In this document: piece after piece, positions 32,501 to 41,182 of the stretch | Layout of the letters: every line of letters begins with the position of its first letter | Numbering within the stretch: the first letter of the stretch is position 1 | Source of the DNA: Triparma columacea | Taxonomy: Eukaryota > Sar > Bolidophyceae > Parmales > Triparmaceae | Direction of reading: 5' to 3' | DNA length: 63,417 nt | NCBI GenBank assembly: GCA_030267965.1 | Contig: BRYA01001469.1 | Coordinates: 8,878 to 72,294 of the forward strand | Notes under the pieces: generated by a model | The model's input: the letters and a program-made list of their open reading frames with translations, nothing else | What the model was told of the DNA's origin: nothing | Databases searched by the model: none | Program-made: the position numbers and the translations under genes

Positions 32501-35128
32501 GTGGTGACCTCATCATACCTGCACAGCTTCAGTGTGCAGTCCTCCGCCCCCGACACTGCTAAAAGCTCGCCGTTGCAGGAGAAGAGGGAGACGCCGTGGA
32601 CGGTGCTGCCGTGGTAGGGGGCGCCCAGGCTGTGGGAGGGGAAGGTGGAGGAGGGGGCGAGGGGCGATGAGGGGGGGCTGCTGTATACTTGCAGGGTAGA
32701 AGGGGCACCACCGTTGTTGTTGCAAGCGGTGCTGAGCTGGGCAACGAAGGTGGTGGGGCAGAGGAAGCTGAACCTGAAGTCGTGGGACTGCCTCCAGCCC
32801 CCGCAGCTTATCTTCAGCAGCTGGTAAGACTGGGTGATGTTGTGGAGGATGAAATTATTGGACTGGAAACCTCCAACGATGACGTCTGACGAGGCCAGGA
32901 CATAGAGGTGGGTGAGAGCAGGGGCGAAGGGTATGTTGGTATTACAATTGTGCTCCAGGTCAAGAGAGGATGTCAGAGTTGCCGTGGTAAGGGTTGCGTT
33001 GTGGCCCACGGTGAAGACCAGGCGGCGCTTAGGGTCGTATGCGATGTTGGTGAGGTGGCTGTCGGGGTGGAGGTGCGGAAGCTGGGAGGTCGGGGGGGTG
33101 GGGGTAGTGGGGGAGAGGGGCACGGTCGTGAGGTCGAAGAAGGAGAGGGTCCCGCGGTTCTCCCCAGCGAACAGCCCGACCCCCTGGACGTATAGGGATG
33201 CAGAGAGGATCTTCGAGGACTGTGACGACGAGCGTGATGAGCGAAGTGACGAGTGTGATGAGCGAAGCGAGTCACGCAGGGTGTCGTCGGGTGTTAACAT
33301 AATGCGCTCAAATAATGTATCTCTTAACTTCGACGTATACTGTACAATATTTTAGCTTCGTCGCTCCTCCGCTTACATCTCACCTTGATTGAGAATGTCC
33401 TAAGTAGCGTTGACGTGTTGTAATCGAACTGCTGAACCACCCCCTTAACATGGCCCATTAAGAGGGTGCAATCGTTGTGGAGGGTAGGGATGAAAACTAG
33501 GTGGAGGACAGAGTGGAGGTCGGGGGTTGGGAGGATGGTGTGGGTTGAGGGGGGGGAGGAGGTTAAGGAGATTATTTTTATGTGACCGGTTGCGAAACCT
33601 ACGGCAAGTACTGCAAGCGGGACGAAGCGAAGCGAAAGCGGAAGGTACGTGGGGTGAGGTGATTGGGTGGCATGGTTTTTGAAATGTTGCATGTACATTC
33701 TCACATGGTTTCTTGGGGTGTACAGCGGACGATGTGGCGGTCCACTGGGCGGGCCGGTCACCGTCTTCGGTGCGGGGGGAGGGGAGGGGAAGCTGTGTAA
33801 GGGTGGGAGGTGATTTCTTGGAGGAGGTTGCGAAGATTGACCCGCAAGTTGTTATTGCGACGGTGGTGGAGGGGTGGGAGGGGAGGGTGTAGTTGGAGTG
33901 TACGACGAACTTTTCCTTCTTCTTCGATTTACCCCCCTCGTCGACCGGCTTCTCGGGGAACGTAAGGGTGGCATCGAAGTCGAACTCGTGAGGGTGGGGT
34001 CTGTTGAACTTGCAGTGGTACTTAAGGTCGTAAATTTTAGCGCACCCGTCGTTGCCTCCCGTCACAACCAGGGGGGGAGACAACGATCCCGGGGGGGTCG
34101 ATGCGACCCTCCATATCGACTTTGATAGGTGGCCCCGAAGCTCGCCCTTGACAGTGGGGGTGGAGAGATCCCAGACCTTGGCGGAACCGTCCTCCCCGGA
34201 GGATACCAGACCGAGGGGGGTGAACTTCACGTCCCAGACGCGGCAGGTGTGAGACCAGCCCGTCCACATTAGAGTGTAGGATGAGTTGGGGGACAGGAGG
34301 GTGGGGATGTCCGGGGTGGAAGAGGTGGAGGAGGAGGAGGAGTGGGAAGAGTGGCTCCAGAGACGAACAGTGCGGTCGTCGGACGTGGAGGCGAGGAGGG
34401 TGCCGGAGGGGTTGAATGTTACCTTGAATATTACGCCCTCGTGACCCTTGAGGCTGTGGACGGTGGAGGGGCTAAGGTTGGAGGGAGACACGGGCCATAC
34501 AAGGATCTTAGGAGGGGGGGGGGGGGGAGGGGGGGNNNNNGGGGGGTTAAGGAAGGCGGGGTTGGGGCGACGTATCTCAGCACTTCCTGTCGCTCACCTC
34601 GTTGTAAACAGTCCCCGAAGAAATCATGAGGTCGTCAAGTGAACTTCCCAGGAAGTTCATGCTGTAAGTGATGCACCTTGTGGTGTTGGTTACGGTGTGT
34701 TGGAGGACGAGGGTGTCGTGGGTGGGGGGGTAGGAGTAGATGTGGACGATGTTGTGGGCCAGCCCGACGGCTACGGCGGAATCTTTAGGGAGGAGGGAGA
34801 CATCCCAAATTAGATCGGGGGTAGATACAGGGGGTGAGAGGGGAGAGGCTTTGGTAGGAGTTAGGGTGCATAATCTAAGTAGCCTCTGTCCATACACGAC
34901 GGTGGGATGGGAAGAGGAAGACAGTGGGAGGGAGGATGAGGAAGTGGATGAGGAAGAGGATCCATGCAGCCTCGTCCCTGAAGGAAGAAGTAGTGATTTG
35001 TATTTATATCCAGTATTAGAGGAGTATACTGATACGAATGGGCCACTAAATACATATATTGTCACATCATTGACACCATCTTCAATATAAGCGTGTGTAA
35101 TTGGCTGAAAACTGGCCTTCAAAACCAT
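29599..35128 (-). CDS. WDR6-like beta-propeller protein fused to a divergent sirtuin domain
   Basis: Eight exons: 35128-34598, 34506-33705, 33610-33384, 33219-32438, 32352-31964, 31850-31718, 31639-30232 and 30114-29599. Every junction keeps frame; about 1,595 residues. Residues ~1-1,070 are WD repeats of WDR6 type: the motif NEILVW, then HSLKGHEGVIFKVTFNPSG, ASTSDDRTVRLW and SHTCRVWDVKFTPLGLVSSG, ending with VGYDQRLASWKYT. WDR6/Trm734 partners a tRNA 2'-O-methyltransferase. In the same exon, with no stop or intron, a sirtuin-like domain follows (~1,085-1,370): VTTGAGMGKDSG, YTSNVDGMMRRLP, VCEIHGFAGEWRC, four zinc-type Cys, NRPNVLMFND and LELGCGVHVPS. The usual Asp-Phe-Arg after the first motif is changed, so deacylase activity is uncertain. 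An acidic coiled tail closes the protein. Confidence 0.88.
34536..34540. other. Assembly gap (5 N) in intron 1 of the WDR6-sirtuin gene
   Basis: Five undetermined bases sit in a G-tract (C-tract on the coding strand) within the intron at 34507-34597. Splice sites on both sides are intact. Confidence 0.99.
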
Positions 35129-35601
35129 TGGGATCGGAGGCGGGTGTTGGAGGGAGGCCAGAAAAGGTACAGTGGCTATTGCAGGCTTTATGCTTTGACG
35201 CTGTCCACGTGAGTACCTTTTGCTGCTGAAATGAGCTTAAAGGGGGTCCGTAAGATGAGCACAACAGATTTGGGGGGATGGAAAGAATCTTTTCTCACCT
35301 CGCCTTCTTCTTTAGGAATGACTGAGGAAGCGACGACAATGTCCGAAGGCAAAATTTAATCTCTACTTAACACAGTCTAAAAGTAAGTGTGAACGCTCAC
35401 CTTGGGCCTACGGTCCCATAAGAGGAGTAGCGTCACGTAGAGGAAGAATTTTTTAAAGGCAACATTTCTGCTGCTGGACACAATTAGTTAAAGAAATATG
35501 AAATTGTTCATTCTCACGCTAATCGCTAAAAAATAAGCTATTTGATGTACATAGAATTATGAAAAATTGCTTATAGCCGCCGCATTATTGTATTGTTTCG
35601 T
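35129..35601. other. Intergenic; right part is duplicated MYND-gene flank
   Basis: This 473-bp stretch has no supported gene. From about 35480 it matches the 3' flanks of the other two MYND genes (37825-37935 and 39245-39355), so it belongs to the tandemly duplicated unit. Confidence 0.55.
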
Positions 35602-36774
35602 TCACTTCTTACCCCTACCCTTCTTCCCCTTCTTGCCCTTCTTGCCCTTCTTCCCCGTCGCAACTGCTCCTTCTGCTACTCCCACATCCGCTACTCCAAC
35701 ATCCGCTACTCCCACATCCGCTCCTCCCCCCTTCATCCCCTTCCCTGTCTTGGATCTTTTCTTGACCATTGCCTCACTCTCCCCCCTTTCGTTCAATGGT
35801 CCCGCGCATTGCACCCTGTGCTCCCTCCAGTGCTTGACCTGACACTCCCTCGAGCAGTAAGCGACGTTACGACAGGGACACATTAGGAGCTTGTCACGCT
35901 CCTTGGCGGTTAGAGCCTCGCAAATGAAGCAGCAGAAGGGACGGCCTTGAAGGTAATGTTTCGTGATGTTGGTGATTGTAGGATCGCGATTGGTAGGTGC
36001 GAAAGAATTGAATTTGTCTCGAACTACGTCAGCATCGGGCTTTCCGAGATGGAGAAATGTTGCGAACATCTTTATTGCGACATCTCTACTAAGAATAGGG
36101 TGTTTTCCTTTGCACGCTTTGAGGCAATGAACAAACACAGTATCCACGTCGTTGGTGGTTGGGATAGCACCGCGTATGAGAAATAGCCTGAATATATCTT
36201 GTGCTCCATAACAGAGAGTACAAGTAAGTGGTGAAACAACACGTCCATCAGGGCCAACCATTATCTTGTTCACATTTGCTCCATGATCGAGAAGGGCTAT
36301 GGCCTGGTCAATGTGTCCCACAGTAGCAGCAAGCATCAAAAGGATGAGGTAACCTTCCTCCCACCCTTCGAGTCGTAGGTCGATATTAGGGTCAAGTCCA
36401 TGTTCTAAGAGCAATCTCAAGATTGTTGAATTGTCACTATTCCTCATTGATATTTGTGCGGCCGAGTACATGGCTGCCTTGTTGTCGAAGCCGGCCTCTA
36501 AGGTAAGCTTGACAATCTCAGCATTATCGTGAAGAGAGGCGGTGGTGAGGACTGAAGCTACCTTCCATTCCTCATCAACATGCTGCCTATAAACGCCTAA
36601 CAAAACCTCAGGACCATGTTCCTTGGCATACCCCTTGACGCGATCCCAGTCTTGCTCACCAGCCCAGTTCAAGCACAACTGCTGACCTTCTGTCAAATCG
36701 TCCCAACTATATACTGGCACATTTGTGGTCTCTGATGAATTGTGTGCCGATTGTACCTCTGATTGAGAATCCAT
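35602..36774 (-). CDS. Ankyrin/MYND zinc-finger protein, tandem copy A
   Basis: Single exon, 390 residues. After a polar N-terminus come ankyrin-like helices (VKLTLEAGFDNKAAMYSAA, LRLLLEHGLDPN, ALLDHGANVNK). The MYND zinc finger follows near residue 300: CCFICEALTAKERDKLLMCP with CxxC, CxC, YCSRECQ and HWREHRVQC, which fits the C-C-C-C-C-C-H-C set. MYND domains bind short Pro-rich or PxLxP-type peptides. The tail has three copies of a VGVAD-type unit and ends in GKKGKKG basic repeats. This is the copy with the longest tail. It is one of three near-identical head-to-tail genes. Confidence 0.9.
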   Translation of the reverse strand: MDSQSEVQSAHNSSETTNVPVYSWDDLTEGQQLCLNWAGEQDWDRVKGYAKEHGPEVLLGVYRQHVDEEWKVASVLTTASLHDNAEIVKLTLEAGFDNKAAMYSAAQISMRNSDNSTILRLLLEHGLDPNIDLRLEGWEEGYLILLMLAATVGHIDQAIALLDHGANVNKIMVGPDGRVVSPLTCTLCYGAQDIFRLFLIRGAIPTTNDVDTVFVHCLKACKGKHPILSRDVAIKMFATFLHLGKPDADVVRDKFNSFAPTNRDPTITNITKHYLQGRPFCCFICEALTAKERDKLLMCPCRNVAYCSRECQVKHWREHRVQCAGPLNERGESEAMVKKRSKTGKGMKGGGADVGVADVGVADVGVAEGAVATGKKGKKGKKGKKGRGKK

Positions 36775-36930
36775 TTTTGAGCGAACCTATCCCGAATGTA
36801 AGTTTATAGCGGCAAATTACGATGTGAAAGTGAAAATAAAACCCTTGAAAGTACTTCACTTAGGGAGAAGTGTCGTGTAGGTGCTAATATTGGAGTTTCA
36901 CCTCTGAGAAAGTTTCATCTTGGAAGCAGG

Positions 36931-37792
36931 GGCTTACTCGAGAATTATGCCCCTGTTTTCTCAGGCAAAAAGTGAGAGAGACCTCACACCTTACAACGTG
37001 AATAAGAACTTTCGAATATATTATATGTCGCTTACTTGAGTAATAATGAGAGCATTCCAATGTAAAAACCTGGCGCTTCGCGCCTACATGTCTTTTAATC
37101 AGGTCCTAAACTTGGTGGGTCGGTGGCCCATAATCCTTGGCTGAAAGAGGAAGGGATTTTGAGGCCCAAGAGGGCGCAACTATCGGTAGGAATATAGCGG
37201 CGCTTTCGCGGGGTACTTTCGCAATTGATTTCCGAGGTCGTAAAAGTATCTAAATTTGATATAGAAGCAAACATGGTTTGTTCTGATATTTTTATTTTTA
37301 TGGAGTGAACGACATTTATTTGTATTTTTCGTACTATGAATACCATAATAGTAATAAATATAAAGGTTGGGATCGACCTAGAGCCTGCAAGGACTCAATT
37401 ACATTGTAAACCTGAATTTGGTAGGCATCGGGGCTCTCCTGGCAGGTGAGAGTGGGGAAAGCAAGTGATAATTCGCGGGTCTAAAGCAAGTTCCTGCATA
37501 CTGATCCTATTATCCCTCCGGAGAATACTTTAGACCCGCGAATTAGTCCGAAATAAAAGCAAAATCCTGAATTTAAAGGTCATTTTTCCTCCTTACTTGG
37601 TCACACATGAACAGTTTTCCCCCAATTATTCACCTCCTCGGCAACGTCTGAGACCGTTATTTAGCTTTCTCGGCCTGCACGCCCGTCACGGTCGTTCCGA
37701 TACCAATCAATCTTCCCAATACGGTCGGGAACTTACATATTGGTCAGCAGGTCACAAATGGGCAGAAAAAGGGCATAATTCTCGAGTAAGCC
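36931..37792. mobile_element. Non-autonomous DNA transposon-like element with 22-bp terminal inverted repeats
   Basis: A perfect 22-bp inverted repeat bounds 862 bp: the left arm is 36931-36952 (starts GGCTTACTCGAG) and the right arm is 37771-37792. The flanking bases are AGG on both sides, a likely 3-bp target duplication. The matching spacer between MYND copies B and C (about 39215-39230) lacks the element and reads as an empty site (gcaggagtcg). No transposase-like frame is present inside. The superfamily is not assigned. Confidence 0.85.
37469..37545. repeat. 18-bp inverted repeat (hairpin) inside the transposon-like element
   Basis: The arms 37469-37486 and 37528-37545 are perfect inverted copies around AATTCGCGGGTCTAAAG, with a 41-nt loop. 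They lie within the larger element and could be a nested element or a structural part of it. Confidence 0.8.
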
Positions 37793-37937
37793 AGGGAGTC
37801 GAAAGGAGGGGACAAAATTAGTTGGAGAAATATGAAATTGTTCATTCTCACGCTAATCGCAATAAAAAATAAGCTATTTGATGTACATAGAATTCTGAAA
37901 AATTGCTAATAGCCGCCGCATTACTGTATTGTTTCGT

Positions 37938-39065
37938 TCACTTCTTCTTACCCCTACCCTTCTTCCCCTTCTTGCCATTCTTCCCCGTCGCAACTGCTCC
38001 TTCCGCTACTCCCACCACCGCTCCTCCCGCCGCCGCTCCCTTCCCTGTCTTGGATCTTTTCTTGACCATTGCCTCACTCTCCCCCCTTTCGTTCAGCGGT
38101 CCCGCGCATTGCACCCTGTGCTCCCTCCAGTGCTTGAGCTGACACTCCCTCGAGCAGTAGGCGACGTTACGACAGGGACACATTAGGAGCTTGTCACGCT
38201 CCTTGGCAGTTAGAGCCTCGCAAACAAAGCAGCAGAAGGGGCGGCCTTGAAGGTAATGTTTCGTGATGTTGGTGATTGTAGGATCGCGATAGGAAGGATT
38301 AACAGAATCGTATCTGTCTTGAACTACGTCGGCATCGGGCTTTCCGAGATGAAGAAGTGTTGTGAAGATCTTTATTGCGACATCTCTACTAAGGTTAGGG
38401 TGTTCTCCTTTGCACGCTTTGAGGCAGAAATTAAACACATAAAACATGTCGTTGGTGGTTGGAATAGCACCGCGCATGAGAAACAGCCTGAATATGTCGT
38501 GTGCTCCACAAAGGAGAGTACAAGTAAGTGGTGAATGAACGTCTCCAACAGGGTCAACCACTGTCTTGTTCACATTTGCTCCATGATCGAGAAGTGCTAT
38601 GGCCTGATCAATGTGTCCCACGACAGTAGCATCCATCAAAAGGTTGGTGGAAAAAATCTTCTCCACCCCTTCGACTCGTAGGTCCATGTTAGGGTCAAGT
38701 CCATGTTCTAAGAGCAATCTCAAGATTGTTGAATTGTCACTATCCTTCATTGATATATTTGCGGCCATGTACATGGCTTCCTTGTTGTCGAAGCCGGCCT
38801 CTAAGGTAAGCTTGACCATCTCAACGTTTTCGCAATGTGAGGCGGTTGCGAGGACTGAAACCAGCAAAGTCCCTATATAATGAACTCCTAACAAAACCTC
38901 AGGACCATGTTCCTTGGCATACCCCTTGATGCGATCCCAGTCTTGGTCATCAGCCCAGCGTATGCACAACTGCTGACCGTCTGTCAAATCGTCCCAACTA
39001 GATACTGTCACATTTGTTATCTCTGATGAATTGTGTGACGACTGTACCTCTGATTCTGATTCCAT
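37938..39065 (-). CDS. Ankyrin/MYND zinc-finger protein, tandem copy B
   Basis: Single exon, 375 residues, closely similar to its neighbours. Ankyrin-like helices (VKLTLEAGFDNKEAMYMAA, ALLDHGANVNKTVV) precede the intact MYND finger (CFVCEALTAKERDK to CSRECQLKHWREHRVQC). Relative to copy A it has a short deletion near residue 65 (LGVHYIGTLLVSVL in place of the VDEEWK segment) and a shorter Gly/Ala/Val tail. The frame is intact, so the copy is probably functional. Confidence 0.9.
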   Translation of the reverse strand: MESESEVQSSHNSSEITNVTVSSWDDLTDGQQLCIRWADDQDWDRIKGYAKEHGPEVLLGVHYIGTLLVSVLATASHCENVEMVKLTLEAGFDNKEAMYMAANISMKDSDNSTILRLLLEHGLDPNMDLRVEGVEKIFSTNLLMDATVVGHIDQAIALLDHGANVNKTVVDPVGDVHSPLTCTLLCGAHDIFRLFLMRGAIPTTNDMFYVFNFCLKACKGEHPNLSRDVAIKIFTTLLHLGKPDADVVQDRYDSVNPSYRDPTITNITKHYLQGRPFCCFVCEALTAKERDKLLMCPCRNVAYCSRECQLKHWREHRVQCAGPLNERGESEAMVKKRSKTGKGAAAGGAVVGVAEGAVATGKNGKKGKKGRGKKK

Positions 39066-39360
39066 TTTTGAGCGAACCTATCCCGAATGTAAGTTTATAG
39101 CGGCAAATTACGATGTGAAAGTGAAAATAAAACCCTTGAAAGTACTTCACGTAGGCAGAAGGGTCGTGTAGGTGCTAATATTGGAGTCCACCTCTCAGAA
39201 AGTTTGATATGGGAGCAGGAGTCGAAAGGAGGGGACAAAATTAGTTGGAGAAATATGAAATTGTTCATTCTCACGCTAATCGCAATAAAAAATAAGCTAT
39301 TTGATGTACATAGAATTATGAAAAATTGCTTATAGCCGCCGCATTACTGTATTGTTTCGT
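39066..39360. other. Spacer between MYND copies B and C
   Basis: This 295-bp spacer repeats the upstream and downstream flanks of the duplicated unit and contains the empty site for the element found between copies A and B. Confidence 0.7.
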
Positions 39361-40524
39361 TCACTTCTTCTTACCCCTACCCTTCTTCCCCTTCTTGCCA
39401 TTCTTCCCCGTCGCACCATTCTTCCCCGTCGCAACTGCTCCTTCCGCTACTCCCACCACCGTTGCTCCCGCCGCCGCTCCCTTCCCTGTCTTGGATCTTT
39501 TCTTGACCATTGCCTCACTCTCCCCCCTTTCGTTCAACGGTCCCGCGCATTGCAACCTGTGCTCCCTCCAGTGCTTGAGCTGACACTCCCTCGAGCAGTA
39601 GGCGATGTTACGACAGGGACACATTAGGAGCTTGTCGCGCTCCTTGGCAGTTAGAGCCTCGCAAATGAAGCAGCAGAAGGGACGGCCTTGAAGGTAATGT
39701 TTCGTGATGTTGGTGATTGTAGGATCGCGATAGTAAGGAGGGGCTAAATCAAATTTGTCTTGAACTACGTCAGAATCGGGCTTTCCGAGATGAAGAAATG
39801 TTACGAACATCTTTATTGCGACATCTCCACTAAGGTTACGGTGTACTCCTTTGCACGCTTGGAGGCAATTACCAAACACATTATCCACGTCGTTGGTGGA
39901 TGGAATAGCACCGCGCGTGAGAAACAGCCTGCATATGTCGTGTGTTCCACAACAGACAGAATAAGTAAGTGGTGAAACAACATGTCGTCCATCAGGATGA
40001 ACCACTGTTTTGTTCACATTTGCCCCGTGATCGAGAAGTGCTATGGCCTGATCAATGTGTCCCTTTTCAGTAGCAATCATCAAAAGGTTGGAATTGTCTT
40101 CCACCATCCCTTCGAATCGTAGGTTCATATTAGGGTCAAGTCCATGTTCTAAGAGCAATCTCAAGATTGTTGAATTGTCACTATTCCTCATTGATAAATT
40201 TGCGGCCGAGTACATGGCTGCCTTGTTGTCGAAGCCGGCCTCTAAGGTAAGCTTGACCATCTCAACATTATCGTGAAAAGAGGCGTTTGAGAGGACTGAA
40301 GCTATCTTCCATTCCTCATCAACATCCACTGTATAAACGCCTAACAAAACCTCAGGACCATGTTCAATGGCATACCCCTTGATGCGATCCCAGTCTTGGT
40401 CATCAGCCCAGCGTATGCACAACTGCTGACCGTCTGTCAAATCGTCATAACTACATACTGTCACATTTGTGGTCTCTGATGAATTGTGTGACGACTGTAC
40501 CTCTGATTGTGATTGCGGTTCCAT
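39361..40524 (-). CDS. Ankyrin/MYND zinc-finger protein, tandem copy C
   Basis: Single exon, 387 residues. It is the most upstream copy in transcription order. It keeps the VDEEWKIASVL segment of copy A and the tail style of copy B (AVATGKNG repeated). The ankyrin part (ALLDHGANVNKTVVHPDG) and MYND finger (CFICEALTAKERDK to CSRECQLKHWREHRLQC) are intact. Because copy C shares features with both others, simple stepwise duplication with conversion is likely. Confidence 0.9.
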   Translation of the reverse strand: MEPQSQSEVQSSHNSSETTNVTVCSYDDLTDGQQLCIRWADDQDWDRIKGYAIEHGPEVLLGVYTVDVDEEWKIASVLSNASFHDNVEMVKLTLEAGFDNKAAMYSAANLSMRNSDNSTILRLLLEHGLDPNMNLRFEGMVEDNSNLLMIATEKGHIDQAIALLDHGANVNKTVVHPDGRHVVSPLTYSVCCGTHDICRLFLTRGAIPSTNDVDNVFGNCLQACKGVHRNLSGDVAIKMFVTFLHLGKPDSDVVQDKFDLAPPYYRDPTITNITKHYLQGRPFCCFICEALTAKERDKLLMCPCRNIAYCSRECQLKHWREHRLQCAGPLNERGESEAMVKKRSKTGKGAAAGATVVGVAEGAVATGKNGATGKNGKKGKKGRGKKK

Positions 40525-41182
40525 TTTTGAGCGAACCTACCCCAAGTGTAAGTTTATAGCGGCAAATTACGACGTGAAAGTGATCAACAAAGCGTTGACA
40601 GTAGTCGACGTAGGCAGAACTATCGTGTAGGCAGAAGTATCGTGAGGTGGATATCTCAACTTATTTTATTCTCTCCTCTCTTCTCTCTCTCATTTCTCAT
40701 CATCTCTCATTTTTGGTTTTTCCTTTATTGAATTTCCCCATTCTTGTAACCACTCGAAACATCTCAATACGTTATTAATTACACTCATATTACATGGTAG
40801 GTTGTTAGACTGTATAGAAATATCCTTATTCATATGCAGAAACGTCATCAACTCTCTTAAAGGGGACTAAATTGGAGAATACTTGCAGAGTTCCCGCGAC
40901 AGAACATTTGACAATCATCATCCATTTTTCAACTCAATACTCAATAGAAACTTCAAAAACACGCTCAAATGGCATCAGGTTTAGATCAATTATCCCACCA
41001 TACATTTATACTCTCAAATGGCATCATCTTTGGCCTAATTATACCACCACCTCGTCACCAAGCTCGTCACCAAGCTCATACCTATCATTTAGGACCCTCC
41101 AAAATCACCATCACTAACACTTCGCGCGCCTCAGGCATTCTTCCTCAAACTGAACGACACCGCTGACGGGGGTAGCCCCGTG
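40525..41182. other. Intergenic / 5' region of the TCP11-like gene
   Basis: About 660 bp. The first ~100 bp are the duplicated MYND upstream flank. A CT-rich tract lies at 40665-40715. A branch point (CACTAACACT) and a CCTCAG acceptor at about 41118-41134 suggest an intron whose upstream exon, perhaps starting near 40969, I cannot fix. Confidence 0.45.

Larger units (their letters stand above)
36775..37937. other. Interval between MYND copies A and B, holding an inserted element
   Basis: Outside the inserted element (36931-37792) this interval is the ordinary spacer of the duplicated unit. It contains the upstream region of copy A and the 3' flank of copy B. Confidence 0.6.
35480..40640 (-). 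repeat. Tandem triplication of a ~1.4-kb ankyrin-MYND gene unit
   Basis: Three direct repeats cover gene plus flanks: about 35480-36930, 37795-39225 and 39226-40600. Coding parts and the flanks (for example the block ending ttatagccgccgcatta downstream and gagcgaacctatcccgaatg upstream) are nearly identical, so the duplications are recent or kept alike by conversion. Confidence 0.9.

Noticed and set aside
37095..37346. Small open frame in the TIR element as a possible transposase remnant
   Set aside because: At 83 residues it has no DDE or zinc motif, so the element is taken as non-autonomous.
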